DNA of 64,000 nucleotides, from NCBI GenBank assembly GCA_964439015.1, contig CAYTMV010000003.1, forward strand, positions 1 to 64,000, written 5' to 3'. The stretch comes from Gemmobacter sp964439015. Lineage in GTDB: Bacteria > Pseudomonadota > Alphaproteobacteria > Rhodobacterales > Rhodobacteraceae. Below, piece after piece: positions 1 to 9,466 of the stretch (the stretch's first letter is position 1; each line of letters begins with the position of its first letter). Both the position numbers and the translations under genes were made by a program. A model generated the notes under the pieces. That model had not been told where the DNA came from. It made no database searches and saw only the letters and a list, made by a program, of their open reading frames with translations.

Positions 1-285
1 GCCGAAAGTTCCTTGGCCACGCGCGGCATTTTCAGCGCCCTCTATCCTACCCGCCTAAAAATATGCGCCCAAAAGCCACAAATTGCAACGGCTTGCACGG
101 CTCGCATCCTATACTTCTGGGGGTAAGATATTGACCTAAAATGACATTTTGCGACGAGTTGCCATTTGTCGCATCCTAATTCTGGCGGCTTCCGGGACCG
201 CCAAATTCCTGATCAGTTTTAGCCCGGTTCCGGTTAACCTTGGTTTAACCATTTCAAGCCTAGCCTGCATCCGAAAGGGTGCGCG
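1..285. other. Intergenic leader with no gene
   Basis: No reading frame here has a plausible ribosome binding site or recognisable product. The stretch is more AT-rich than the coding DNA that follows. It holds a small dyad (TGCGAC ... GTCGCA at 150-173) and a CtrA-like box just upstream of the RTX gene. The gene to the left lies outside the window. Confidence 0.6.
234..250 (+). promoter_or_regulatory. CtrA-like full site TTAA-N7-TTAACC
   Basis: The sequence reads TTAA-CCTTGGT-TTAACC, an exact match to the alphaproteobacterial CtrA consensus TTAA-N7-TTAAC, centred about 45 bases before the ATG at 286. TTAA is rare in this GC-rich window. Control of the downstream secreted-protein gene by CtrA is inferred from position and match only. 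Confidence 0.6.
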
Positions 286-3183
286 ATGGTGGATTTCCGG
301 TTTTCCCAGCTGGCAAGCGGCGCGGTGGTCGCATTTGATCCGGTTGCGGACCGGCTGTTGTTTGATGTCTCGGCCCATGCGGCAGGGCTGCGGATCTTGC
401 CGCAGGCGCATGGGTTGCGCCTGACATTGGGTGGCAAGACGGTGGTTCTTGCGGGACTGAGAGCTGAGGATTTGCCGACTTCCGCGCTGGGCTTTGCCGA
501 TGGTTCGATCGTTCACCTTGGCGACGGCGCAAGAGGGACTACGGCGGATTGGCGGGGCGAGGTGCTGTATCTTGCCGCATCCGGGCGGGGCCATTTCGTT
601 GATGCGGGCGGCGGGGCAGACCATGTGCAGACGGGGGCGGGCGACGATTGGCTGATGGGCAACGCGGCCCTTTCGGCGCCGATCCTCATCAGTCAGGCAG
701 GTGGCACCGGCAGCCCCACGCCAGCAATCGCCCCGACGCTGTCGGCAGATGGCGCGGCGGTGGCGTTTATTGGCGGATGGAGCGGGTTTGGCAGCGCAGC
801 GGGCTCTCGCGATCCGCTGCTTTGGGGTCCGGCGGGCGTCGTAAACCTGCATCTGGATGATCTGGGCGCGGTTGCGGCGGGCATGGCGGGCGGTGCGGCG
901 CTGTCGGCAGATGGTCGTTTTCTGGCCTTTGACAGCGATGCCGATCTGGGGGCGGGACCGTCCGCCGGGCGGCAGGTCTGGCTGATTGCCACGTCGGGGG
1001 GGCCGGCACAGCTGGTCTCAGCGGCAGCGGATGGCACGCCGGCCGATGCCGCCTCAGACGGGGCGGATATCTCGGACGACGGTCGGTATGTGGTCTTTGC
1101 ATCGGCTGCGACCAATCTGGGCCCCGCGGGCGGCAGCGCGGCCCAGACCGATGTTTTCCTGAAAGACATGGCCACCGGCGCGGTGGTGCGGCTGTCTTCG
1201 GCCGCGACCGGCGGCGACGGGAACGGCGACAGCGGCGGCGCGGCGATTTCAGACGACGGTCGGTATGTGGTCTTTGCCTCGACCGCCACCAACCTCACCG
1301 CGGGCGCGACCGGTGGCGGGGCCAGCGACATCTACCTGTGGGATGCCGTCTCGGGTCAGCTGAACAACCTGACCGGCGGACGCGGCGGGGCAGGCGGGGC
1401 TGACCAGGCAGCGCTTGCCCATTCAGGTGACGGTGCAGGCATGGTGGTGTTTCGCACCGAAAAGCGCCTGCTGGCTGCGGATCAGAACGGCTTTGCCGAT
1501 ATCTACGCCTGGGACATGGCGAGCGGTCGTTTCTCGCTTGTGTCAGCCGGCGCGACCGGCGCTGGCAATGGCGCATCGGATGCTGCAGCGGTGTCGGCGG
1601 ATGGGCGGTTTGTGGCCTTTCGTTCGGCTGCGGCCAATCTGGTGGCGGGCGACACCAACGGGCTGGCGGATATCTTCGTCAAGGATCTGCAGACAGGTGC
1701 GATCGCGCGGGTCTCCGCCCCGGCGGGCGGGCAGGCAAATGGCGCCGCAGGCGGTGGCGTGGCGATCTCGGCCGGCGGCGACTGGATCGTCTTTGACAGT
1801 CTGGCCAGCAATCTGGCCGGGCCGAACGGCGCGGGCCTCGACATCTTTCGGGTCGCCAACCCCCTGCTGCGGGACACGCTGGCGGGGGGCGCGGGCAATG
1901 ACACCTATGTGCTGCATCGCGCCGATCAGGTGCTGGAGGCCGCGGGCGAGGGGCAGGATACGATCCGTGCGAGCCTGTCCATGACACTTCCCGAGCATGT
2001 CGAGGTTCTGGTGCTGACCGGCATGGGTCATCTCTCTGCGCATGGCAATGCCGCGGACAACCTGCTGGTGGGCAATGGCGGCAACAACCTGCTGAACGGG
2101 CAGGGTGGGCAGGATGTGGCCAGCTATGCACAGGCCGGGCGCGGGGTGCAGGTCAGTCTGGCGATTGCGGGCTGGCAGGCCACCGGCGCGGGCAACGACC
2201 GTCTGCTGTCGATCGAAAACCTCGTCGGCTCGCGCTTTGCGGATCGATTGAGCGGGAACGGTGCCGCCAACCGGCTGGATGGCGGGCGGGGGATTGACAC
2301 GCTGATCGGCGGTCTGGGTGATGACATCTATGTCGTGGACCGCCCTGGCGACCGCGTGACAGAAGGTGCGGTCGCCGGAACGGACACCGTGATTTCGGCG
2401 GTGGACTGGGTGCTGGCGGCGCATCTCGAGGATCTGCAGCTGACCGGGGCAGCGATCACCGGCACCGGCAACGCGGCCGCCAATCGCCTGACCGGAACGG
2501 AGGCGGGCAACCGGTTGGCGGGCGGTGCCGGCAACGACACGCTTGATGGCCGGGCGGGCCGGGACACCCTGGCAGGCGGGCTGGGACACGATCTTTATCT
2601 GGTCGATCACGCCGGAGATATCCTGTCAGAGGCGGGCGGGAACGGGATCGACCGGGTGCAGGCCGCGGTCAACTGGCGGTTGGCCGCAGGGTTCGAGCAT
2701 CTGACGCTGACCGGCGCCGCGCGGAACGGTATCGGCAATGACTTGTCGAACCGCATCACCGGAAATGCGCAGGATAACTGGCTGTCGGGTGCCGCCGGGG
2801 CGGATACTCTGTCGGGGGGCGGCGGCGATGACCGGCTGGCCGGGGGCGCCGGGCGTGACCGTCTCGCAGGTGGCGCGGGGGCAGATCGCTTTATCTGGTC
2901 AAGCCATGCCGAAAGCCGGCCTGGCTCGGGGCGGGATGTGATCGACGATTTCGACCCCGGCGCGGACGTGATCGACCTGTCGGCGGTTGATGCCTCGGTC
3001 AATCATCAGGGCCTGCAGGACCTGCGCTGGGCGGGGTCTCTGCCGCAGGCCAACTCGGTCTGGCAGAGCTTTGACGGAACCAATCTGACCGTTCATGTCG
3101 ATGTCACGGGCGACGTGACGGCTGACATGCAGATCCTGCTCAGGGGGCTGGCGATGGTCAGCGGGGTGAACTTTCTGTTTTGA
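286..3183 (+). CDS. Secreted beta-propeller / RTX calcium-binding protein
   Basis: The 965-residue protein has three visible parts. An N-terminal ~125-residue segment ends in one RTX-like nonapeptide stretch. Residues ~140-525 hold repeated TolB/WD40-like blades (ISDDGRYVVFAS, VSADGRFVAFRS), as in a beta-propeller. Residues ~527-865 hold many GGxGxD repeats (LAGGAGNDTY, LDGGRGIDTL). The last ~95 residues (ADRFIW ... DVIDDFDPGADVIDL) resemble the C-terminal module of serralysin-type type I secretion substrates. No Sec signal is visible, so ABC-type type I export is expected. No catalytic domain is recognised. The start has GAAAGGG upstream, and a CtrA-like box lies 36 bases before it. The function is unknown; adhesion, matrix or calcium-binding surface roles are possible. 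Confidence 0.85.
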   Translation: MVDFRFSQLASGAVVAFDPVADRLLFDVSAHAAGLRILPQAHGLRLTLGGKTVVLAGLRAEDLPTSALGFADGSIVHLGDGARGTTADWRGEVLYLAASGRGHFVDAGGGADHVQTGAGDDWLMGNAALSAPILISQAGGTGSPTPAIAPTLSADGAAVAFIGGWSGFGSAAGSRDPLLWGPAGVVNLHLDDLGAVAAGMAGGAALSADGRFLAFDSDADLGAGPSAGRQVWLIATSGGPAQLVSAAADGTPADAASDGADISDDGRYVVFASAATNLGPAGGSAAQTDVFLKDMATGAVVRLSSAATGGDGNGDSGGAAISDDGRYVVFASTATNLTAGATGGGASDIYLWDAVSGQLNNLTGGRGGAGGADQAALAHSGDGAGMVVFRTEKRLLAADQNGFADIYAWDMASGRFSLVSAGATGAGNGASDAAAVSADGRFVAFRSAAANLVAGDTNGLADIFVKDLQTGAIARVSAPAGGQANGAAGGGVAISAGGDWIVFDSLASNLAGPNGAGLDIFRVANPLLRDTLAGGAGNDTYVLHRADQVLEAAGEGQDTIRASLSMTLPEHVEVLVLTGMGHLSAHGNAADNLLVGNGGNNLLNGQGGQDVASYAQAGRGVQVSLAIAGWQATGAGNDRLLSIENLVGSRFADRLSGNGAANRLDGGRGIDTLIGGLGDDIYVVDRPGDRVTEGAVAGTDTVISAVDWVLAAHLEDLQLTGAAITGTGNAAANRLTGTEAGNRLAGGAGNDTLDGRAGRDTLAGGLGHDLYLVDHAGDILSEAGGNGIDRVQAAVNWRLAAGFEHLTLTGAARNGIGNDLSNRITGNAQDNWLSGAAGADTLSGGGGDDRLAGGAGRDRLAGGAGADRFIWSSHAESRPGSGRDVIDDFDPGADVIDLSAVDASVNHQGLQDLRWAGSLPQANSVWQSFDGTNLTVHVDVTGDVTADMQILLRGLAMVSGVNFLF

Positions 3184-3204
3184 ACCTGCGCTGGAAGATG
3201 CCGG

Positions 3205-3990
3205 TCAAATATGCCCGATCCGGGTCAGGAAGGCCGACAACAGGGCGGCAAACGGCTGGGGGGCATCCACCGGGGGCAGATGCCCCGATCCCGGTAGCAG
3301 GTGGAAATCGGCGTCGGGGATCAGGGCCGCCGTCTCGCGGACCAGATCGGGCGGTGTCGATCCGTCATGGCCGCCGGCAATCACCATCACCGGCAGGCGC
3401 AGCCCGGCCGTGGGAGTGTAGAAATCCGTCCCCGCAATCGCCGCGGCACAGCCCATCCAGCCCTCGGGGCGGCAGGCAGCCAGTCGCGCGGCCCAAGGGC
3501 TGTGGCGGTTTTCAGCGCGAAAGCGGCGCGAGAACCACCGCTCCATCGTCGGCGCGATGATTGCCTCCATCCCGCCGGCTGCGACCTTGGCGATCCGGTC
3601 GTGCCACAGCGTGTCATTGCCGATCCGCGCGGCCGTGTTGGACAGCACCAGACCGCGCACCAGATCCAGCCGCTTGACCGCCAGCCCCTGCGCGGTCAGC
3701 CCGCCGATCGACAGGCCCACGAAAACGGCATCCTTGACGCCCAGATGATCCAAAACCCGCTCGGCATCGCGCACCAGCGCCCCCATGGCATAGGGCGCAG
3801 GCGGCGTGTCCGATCCGCCATGGCCGCGCATGTCCAGCCGGATCAGCCGCAGACCGGGCGGCAGCAGCGGCAGCACCGTGTCCCACATCGTGGCATCCAG
3901 CCCCAGCGCATGGGCAAAGACCAGCGCGGGCCCGTCCTTGGGCCCATCCTCCAGCACGTTCAACCGCAACTCGGGCAGGTAGATCAGCAT
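3205..3990 (-). CDS. pcaD: 3-oxoadipate enol-lactonase-like alpha/beta hydrolase
   Basis: This alpha/beta-hydrolase of 261 residues has the usual PcaD length. It shows the nucleophile elbow GLSIGG, an acid in GGHDGSTPP and a histidine in GSGHLPPVDAP, forming the catalytic triad. PcaD hydrolyses 3-oxoadipate enol-lactone to 3-oxoadipate in the beta-ketoadipate pathway. The chosen ATG (3990) gives MLIYLPELRL and overlaps the end of the upstream hydrolase gene by 7 bases, which implies translational coupling; the longer frame upstream is only an overlap artefact. No other pca genes are nearby, so the specific substrate is tentative while the family is secure. Confidence 0.72.
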   Translation of the reverse strand: MLIYLPELRLNVLEDGPKDGPALVFAHALGLDATMWDTVLPLLPPGLRLIRLDMRGHGGSDTPPAPYAMGALVRDAERVLDHLGVKDAVFVGLSIGGLTAQGLAVKRLDLVRGLVLSNTAARIGNDTLWHDRIAKVAAGGMEAIIAPTMERWFSRRFRAENRHSPWAARLAACRPEGWMGCAAAIAGTDFYTPTAGLRLPVMVIAGGHDGSTPPDLVRETAALIPDADFHLLPGSGHLPPVDAPQPFAALLSAFLTRIGHI

Positions 3991-4805
3991 GACACGTTCT
4001 TCAGCCAGTGGCGGATCGCGGTGAGGGATTCGCCCTCGTCCAGAAAGGGGATGTGGCCGCGGTGCGGCACCTCGGCGCGGATCATGTCGGGGCGGCGGCG
4101 CGCCATCTCGTCGGCGGTCGCGCGCGACAGCAGGTCCGAGTTCTCGCCCCGGATCAGCGCCAGCGGCAGCCCCGCGCAGTCCTCGAACCACGGCCAGAGG
4201 TCGAAATCCGGGGCCTTCAGCGCCGGCATGAAGGCGTCCCGCAGCGTCGGGTCATAGGTGATCTGCAGGCCGCGCCCGCCGGGGCGGCTGTGCAGCGCGG
4301 CCTCTTGCAGCCAGCGGTCCTGCGGCACGCCCGGAAATTCGGGGTTGGCGGCATAGACGGCGGCCAGCGCCTCGATCGTGCGGGGGGCGGGGTGGCGGCC
4401 CAGATAGTCGCCGATCCGCTTCAGCCCCGCGGACTCCAGCAGCGGGCCCACGTCGTTGAGGCACAGGCCCATCAGCCGATCATGTGCGGTGGCGGCCAGA
4501 TACATGCCGATCATCCCGCCGCGCGAGGTGCCGATCACCGCGGCCCGCGCCAGCCCCAGATGATCCAGCAGTGCCAGCGCATCCGCGCCCTCCTGCACGA
4601 TGGTATAGGTTTCGGGTCCGGTCCAGTCCGATGCGCCGCGGCCGCGGTAGTCCATGCGGATCAGCCGGACATCGGGCAGATGCGGCGCGAGATAGTCGAA
4701 ATCGGCATGGGTGCGCGTCAGCCCCGAGAGGCACAGCACCGGCAGGCCAGCGCCTTCGTCGCGGAAAAACAGGTTTGCGCCATCGGCAGCGGTGAATTGC
4801 GGCAT
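3984..4805 (-). CDS. Alpha/beta hydrolase
   Basis: The protein of 273 residues starts MPQFTAADGANLFF. The ATG at 4805 is preceded by GGAGGG. It carries an oxyanion-side loop (CLSGLTRTHAD), the nucleophile elbow GTSRGG, and a late PHRGHIPFLDEGE segment supplying the histidine. The Asp is probably in the RGENSDLLS segment. It belongs to the broad alpha/beta-hydrolase superfamily (esterase, lactonase or C-C hydrolase); the substrate cannot be read from sequence. It is the first gene of a two-gene operon with the PcaD-like hydrolase, which suggests related substrates. Confidence 0.75.
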   Translation of the reverse strand: MPQFTAADGANLFFRDEGAGLPVLCLSGLTRTHADFDYLAPHLPDVRLIRMDYRGRGASDWTGPETYTIVQEGADALALLDHLGLARAAVIGTSRGGMIGMYLAATAHDRLMGLCLNDVGPLLESAGLKRIGDYLGRHPAPRTIEALAAVYAANPEFPGVPQDRWLQEAALHSRPGGRGLQITYDPTLRDAFMPALKAPDFDLWPWFEDCAGLPLALIRGENSDLLSRATADEMARRRPDMIRAEVPHRGHIPFLDEGESLTAIRHWLKNVSC

Positions 4806-4933
4806 GTCGCCCTCCGTCCTGATCGGGCGCAAAGTGGCATGGGTCGCGGCCCGGGGAAAGGGGGCGGATGCATCCACGCTTGCCCCATACGGCGCCACAG
4901 CCTAAACACACCAGACAGTTAACGGGGGACAGC

Positions 4934-6712
4934 ATGGCCAGAGGGGAAGCATTGCCGGATCGGCCGGCGACGCGGAAGGTGTCGGCGCTGCGGGGCCTTT
5001 GGCCGTTCATGCGGCCCTATCGGGCGATGGCGCTGGCAGCATTGGCCGCGCTGACGCTGACCGCCACGGTGACGCTGGTGCTGCCCATCGCCGTGCGCCG
5101 GGTGGTGGACGGTTTCGCCGCCGGCGATGCCGGCCGGCTGGATCAGTATTTCGCCGGGGCGCTGCTGCTGGCCGCATTGCTGGCCCTGGGCACCGGCGCG
5201 CGCTACTACCTTGTGACCCGGTTGGGCGAGCGGGTCGTGGCGGATATTCGCCGCGCGATGTTCGACCGTCTGATGGGCCTTTCGCCGGCCTTTTTCGAGC
5301 GGATGATGAGCGGCGAGATCGTCTCGCGGCTGACGACCGACACCACGCTGATCCTGTCGGTGATCGGCTCGTCCGTCTCGGTCGCGTTGCGCAACCTGCT
5401 GATGCTGTTGGGCGGCATCGCGATGCTGCTGATCACCTCGGGCAAACTCACCGGGTTGGTGCTGCTGATCGTGCCGGCGGTGGTGGTGCCGATCGTGGTG
5501 CTGGGCCGGCGTCTGCGCGCGCTCAGCCGCGACAATCAGGACTGGATCGCCCAATCCTCGGGCCGCGCCGCCGAGGCGCTAGGCGCGGTGCAGACCGTGC
5601 AGGCCTTCACCCGCGAGACCGAGACCCGCGCAGCCTTTGCCGGCGTGACCGAAAATGCCTTTGCCTCGGCCGACCGGCGGATGCGGACCCGCGCGCTGAT
5701 GACCATCATCGTAATCTTCCTGGTCTTTGCCGGGATTGTCGGCGTGCTGTGGGTCGGCGCCCGCGACGTGCGCGATGGAATGATGAGCGGCGGCCAGCTG
5801 GTCCAGTTCGTCATTTATGCGGTGATCGTGGCGGGCTCGGTCGGTTCGCTGTCCGAAATCTGGGGAGAGTTGCAGCGCGCCGCCGGCGCGACAGAGCGGC
5901 TGGTCGAGCTGCTGGAGGCCACCGATCCGGTGCAAGACCCTGCCCAGCCGGTGGCCCTGCCGCGCCCGGCGAAAGGCGCGATCGTGTTTGACGAAGTGCA
6001 GTTCCATTACCCCTCGCGCCCAGATGCACCAGCCTTGGAGGGGGTGGACCTCGTGGTCTCGCCCGGCGAGACGGTGGCGCTGGTCGGCCCCTCGGGCGCG
6101 GGCAAATCCACGGTGCTGACGCTGCTGCAACGGTTCTATGACCCGCAGGCCGGGCGGATCACGCTGGATGGGATCGACCTGCGCGCAATGGCGCGGGCCG
6201 ATTTCCGCGCCGCGATGGCGCTGGTGCCGCAGGACCCGGTGATCTTCGCGGCCTCAGCGCGCGAGAACATCCGTTTCGGTCGCCCCGAGGCAAGCGATGC
6301 CGAGATCGAGGCCGCCGCCCGCGCCGCCGCCGCGCATGATTTCATCATGGCGCTGCCCGAAGGGTATGACTCGCAACTGGGCGAACGCGGCGTGATGCTG
6401 TCGGGTGGCCAGAAACAGCGGATTGCCATCGCCAGGGCTATCCTGCGTGACGCCCCGGTGCTGCTGCTGGACGAAGCAACCTCGGCCCTCGATGCGGAAT
6501 CCGAGCGCGCGGTGCAGGCGGCGTTTGCACGGCTGTCCGAGGGTCGCACGACGTTGGTGGTGGCCCACCGCCTGGCGACGGTGAAACGCGCCGACCGGAT
6601 CGTGGTCTTCGATCAGGGCCGGATCGTCGCGCAGGGCACCCATGACGCGCTGGTGGCCGAGGGCGGTCTTTATGCGCGGCTGGCGCGCCTGCAATTCACC
6701 GACGGCGCCTGA
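4934..6712 (+). CDS. ABC transporter, fused permease and ATPase (MsbA-like)
   Basis: This 592-residue half-transporter has a hydrophobic N-terminal ABC-exporter domain (six expected membrane helices, residues ~25-320) followed by a nucleotide-binding domain. Walker A GPSGAGKST is near residue 385, the signature LSGGQKQR near 489 and Walker B VLLLDEATSALD near 508. It should dimerise in the inner membrane and export a lipid, peptide or drug; the substrate is unknown. The start at 4934 has GGGGGA just upstream. The gene diverges from the hydrolase pair and stands alone. Confidence 0.9.
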   Translation: MARGEALPDRPATRKVSALRGLWPFMRPYRAMALAALAALTLTATVTLVLPIAVRRVVDGFAAGDAGRLDQYFAGALLLAALLALGTGARYYLVTRLGERVVADIRRAMFDRLMGLSPAFFERMMSGEIVSRLTTDTTLILSVIGSSVSVALRNLLMLLGGIAMLLITSGKLTGLVLLIVPAVVVPIVVLGRRLRALSRDNQDWIAQSSGRAAEALGAVQTVQAFTRETETRAAFAGVTENAFASADRRMRTRALMTIIVIFLVFAGIVGVLWVGARDVRDGMMSGGQLVQFVIYAVIVAGSVGSLSEIWGELQRAAGATERLVELLEATDPVQDPAQPVALPRPAKGAIVFDEVQFHYPSRPDAPALEGVDLVVSPGETVALVGPSGAGKSTVLTLLQRFYDPQAGRITLDGIDLRAMARADFRAAMALVPQDPVIFAASARENIRFGRPEASDAEIEAAARAAAAHDFIMALPEGYDSQLGERGVMLSGGQKQRIAIARAILRDAPVLLLDEATSALDAESERAVQAAFARLSEGRTTLVVAHRLATVKRADRIVVFDQGRIVAQGTHDALVAEGGLYARLARLQFTDGA

Positions 6713-6831
6713 CCCTCCAAGGCGATTTTGCCGTGGCCGCGCGGGAACCAAAAGGCCGTCGCAGGCGTTGGTTTTGATGCTAAGATGATAGGGTCGGGCA
6801 GAGGTCCGGCTTTCCAGTGAGGGAGTTTGCC

Positions 6832-7266
6832 ATGGGAATCTGGTCCTTCGTGAAGGATGCGGGTGCATCGCTGTTCGGCGGCAAGGCCGAAGCGGCCGAG
6901 GTGCAGGAAGAGGCGCTGAAGAAAGAGATCGAAGGTCTCGGTCTGGATGCGAAGGACGTCCAGCTCAAGGTCGAGGGCGATACCGTCAAGGTCACCGGCA
7001 CCGCCCGCACTGCAGAAGATCAGGAAAAGCTGATCCTCGCCGTGGGCAATGTGGCGGGTGTGGCCAAGGTCGAGGCCGAAACCAAGGACGACGCGCCCGC
7101 GCCGGTTTTCTATACCGTCAAGAAGGGCGATACCCTTTCGGCCATAGCCAAGGCGACGCTGGGCAATGCCAATCGCTATCCCGAGATTTTCGAGGCCAAC
7201 AAGCCGATGCTGAAACACCCGGACAAGATCTATCCGGGCCAGAACCTGCGTATCCCGCAGAAATAA
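6832..7266 (+). CDS. kbp: BON-LysM protein (Kbp/YgaU-like)
   Basis: This 144-residue protein begins MGIWSFVKDAG, very like E. coli Kbp (YgaU, 149 residues, a cytoplasmic potassium-binding protein). A BON-type domain spans about residues 20-85 (QLKVEGDTVKVTGTA), and a LysM domain fills the C-terminus (YTVKKGDTLSAIA ... YPGQNLRIP). There is no signal peptide, in keeping with the Kbp family. A start at 6832, preceded by GAGGGAG, fits the family better than the in-frame ATG at 6817. A strong hairpin terminator follows the stop codon. Confidence 0.85.
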   Translation: MGIWSFVKDAGASLFGGKAEAAEVQEEALKKEIEGLGLDAKDVQLKVEGDTVKVTGTARTAEDQEKLILAVGNVAGVAKVEAETKDDAPAPVFYTVKKGDTLSAIAKATLGNANRYPEIFEANKPMLKHPDKIYPGQNLRIPQK

Positions 7267-7289
7267 GGTTAGGCAAAGTCAGTGACGCG

Positions 7290-7314
7290 AAGGGGGGCTT
7301 TGGCCCCCCTTTTC
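7290..7314 (+). terminator. Rho-independent terminator after kbp
   Basis: A GC hairpin (AAGGGGGG / CCCCCCTT with a short loop) runs into a T-run about 25 bases after the kbp stop codon. Confidence 0.85.
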
Positions 7315-7397
7315 ACTGATATGCCGCCGCTTCGATTGACAGCATCGCAGGGCTGCGCGATAGCCCAAGCATCCGTCCCGCCCTTCCGGAGGCTTCG

Positions 7398-8378
7398 ATG
7401 ACCCTGCCGCTTGACCGCACCTTGCCCGAGGCCCGCATCCCCGAGCTGCCGAACCCCTATTTCGGCAAGGTCCGCGATTGCTACGACCTGCCGCCCACCG
7501 CAGATGTGCCCGAGGGGCGGCGGATCCTGATCGCGTCGGACCGGATTTCGGCCTTTGACCGCATCCTTGCCGCAATCCCCTGCAAGGGTCAGGTGCTGAC
7601 GCAGGTGGCGCGCTGGTGGTTCGAGCGCACCGGCGACATCTGCGGCAATCACGTTCTGACCTATCCCGACCCCAATGTGGTGATCGGCCGCCGTCTGACC
7701 ATCCTGCCGGTCGAGGTGGTGGTGCGCGGCTATCTGGCGGGGACCACCGGCACTTCGGTGCTGACGCTTTACAAGCAGGGGCAACGGCAGATGTATGGCC
7801 ACACCCTGCCCGAGGGCCTGCGCGACAATGAGGCGCTGCCGCAAGCGATCATCACCCCCACCTCCAAGGCTTTCGACGGCGGCCATGACGAGCCGCTGAC
7901 CGCGGCCGAGATCGTCGAACAGGGCCTTCTGACCCGATCGCAGTGGGACGAAGTTTCCGCCAAGGCGCTGGCCTTGTTTGCCCGCGGACAGGCGCTTGCC
8001 GCCGAACGCGGGCTGATCCTGGTCGATACGAAATACGAATTCGGGCTGGATGCGCCGGGCAATATCCTGATCGCAGACGAGATCCACACCCCGGACTCCA
8101 GCCGATACTGGCTGGCGGACGGCTATCAGGCGGCACTGGAGGGCGGCACCCGCCCGCCCAGCTTTGACAAGGACGTGATCCGCGCCTGGGTGGCGGCGCG
8201 CTGCGATCCCTACAAGGACCCGATACCGGAAATTCCGGCCGAGATGATCGCCCGCACCGCGCAGGTCTATGCTGATGCCTATCAGGCCATCACCGGCGAG
8301 CCCTTCGTGCCGGACCTGTGCGGCGCGACTGTGCTGGACCGGGTGCGCGCCAACCTTGCGCCTTGGTTCACGGCCTGA
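7398..8378 (+). CDS. purC: SAICAR synthetase
   Basis: PurC (phosphoribosylaminoimidazole-succinocarboxamide synthase) joins CAIR and aspartate with ATP in de novo purine synthesis. The 326-residue protein is the longer, eukaryote-like form. Visible family segments are YFGKVRDCYDL, ILIASDRISAFD, EVVVRGYLAGT and LILVDTKYEFGLD. The ATG is preceded by CCGGAGG. It is a single gene that converges with the hsp20 gene, whose stop is only four bases away. Confidence 0.95.
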   Translation: MTLPLDRTLPEARIPELPNPYFGKVRDCYDLPPTADVPEGRRILIASDRISAFDRILAAIPCKGQVLTQVARWWFERTGDICGNHVLTYPDPNVVIGRRLTILPVEVVVRGYLAGTTGTSVLTLYKQGQRQMYGHTLPEGLRDNEALPQAIITPTSKAFDGGHDEPLTAAEIVEQGLLTRSQWDEVSAKALALFARGQALAAERGLILVDTKYEFGLDAPGNILIADEIHTPDSSRYWLADGYQAALEGGTRPPSFDKDVIRAWVAARCDPYKDPIPEIPAEMIARTAQVYADAYQAITGEPFVPDLCGATVLDRVRANLAPWFTA

Positions 8379-8382
8379 CCGA

Positions 8383-8799
8383 TCAGCCCTTGCTTATCGG
8401 AATGCGTGTCGATTTTGGCGCCTCAAGCGCCTTTTTCGGCACGGTCACGGTGAGCAGCCCGTCCTTCATCTCGGCTTTGACCCCGGATGCGTCAGCATCC
8501 TGCGGCAGCCGGAAACTGCGGCTGAAACTGCCGAACTGCCGCTCGCTGAAATACCAGCTTTCGCCCTTTTCCTCGCGGCTGGCCTTTTTCTCGCCCTTCA
8601 CCGTGACCACACCATCGTCGACGCTGAGGTGGATATCCTCCTCGGCCACACCGGGCAGTTCCATGGCAATGCGATAGGCCCCATCGTCCTGCGAGGCCTC
8701 GGCTGCCGGTGACAACCAGTCTGCAAGCCGTGTGCCCGCCTGCCGAAATGGTTCGAACATCGCGGGCCAGAAGCCTGTGGGGGTGTTTTTCTCGACCAT
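8383..8799 (-). CDS. Hsp20 / alpha-crystallin small heat-shock protein
   Basis: This 138-residue small chaperone binds unfolding proteins without ATP. The alpha-crystallin domain covers about residues 38-130 (YRIAMELPGVAEEDIHL, GVVTVKGEKK, SFRLPQDADAS, DGLLTVTVPKK) and ends with a short tail carrying an IPI anchor motif. Two adjacent ATGs (8802 and 8799) follow an AGGAGG site; the second has better spacing and was chosen. A classical heat-shock promoter was not obvious. Confidence 0.9.
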   Translation of the reverse strand: MVEKNTPTGFWPAMFEPFRQAGTRLADWLSPAAEASQDDGAYRIAMELPGVAEEDIHLSVDDGVVTVKGEKKASREEKGESWYFSERQFGSFSRSFRLPQDADASGVKAEMKDGLLTVTVPKKALEAPKSTRIPISKG

Positions 8800-9016
8800 C
8801 ATTTCCTCCTCTCGATCAACATGACCCCAGCCGAAAGTTAGTGATTCGAAGCCCGTTTCGGTCTGACGCAGATCAAGGCATCCGCCGAGAGGAGGCACGA
8901 ATCACGCCATTCCGCGATGCCAACGCGCCCGAAACATGGCGCGGTTGCAGATGCAGCCGCCGCGCGCGATAAGGCCCCGTGGAAAACACAGCCAACCGGT
9001 GGTGGAGGCATAGGCT

Positions 9017-9460
9017 TTGAGAGCAGTGGTCCAGCGCGTGTCCCGCGCAAAGGTGACGGTTGATGGTCAGGTGGCGGGCCAGATTGATGCAGGCCTGATG
9101 ATCCTTGTCTGTGCGATGCAGGGCGATGGCGAGGCCGAGGCGGATCGCCTGGCTGCAAAGATCGCCAAGCTGCGCATTTTCAAGGACGCGGCTGACAAGA
9201 TGAACCTCTCGGTCAAGGATGCAGGGGGCGCCTGTCTGGTGGTCAGCCAGTTCACGCTCGCCGCCGACCTGCGCGGCAATCGCCCGGGCTTTTCGACCGC
9301 CGCCCCGCCTGCCGAGGGAGAGCGCCTCTATTCCTATTTCACCGACCGGCTTCGCGCCGAGGGGCTGACCTGCGCAAACGGCATTTTCGGCGCCGACATG
9401 GATGTGGACCTGCTCAATCAGGGGCCCGTCACAATCATTCTGGACACGGCTACGATGTAA
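9017..9460 (+). CDS. dtd: D-aminoacyl-tRNA deacylase
   Basis: DTD removes D-amino acids mischarged onto tRNA. The protein has the usual length (147 residues) with the active-site motifs SQFTLAAD and GNRPGFSTAA. The start is a TTG with a clear GGAGG eight bases upstream; the expected N-terminus MRAVVQRVSRAKVTVDG follows directly, so the non-ATG start is well supported. A long hairpin repeat follows, shared with the convergent acyl-CoA ligase gene. Confidence 0.93.
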   Translation: MRAVVQRVSRAKVTVDGQVAGQIDAGLMILVCAMQGDGEAEADRLAAKIAKLRIFKDAADKMNLSVKDAGGACLVVSQFTLAADLRGNRPGFSTAAPPAEGERLYSYFTDRLRAEGLTCANGIFGADMDVDLLNQGPVTIILDTATM

Positions 9461-9466
9461 CGATCG

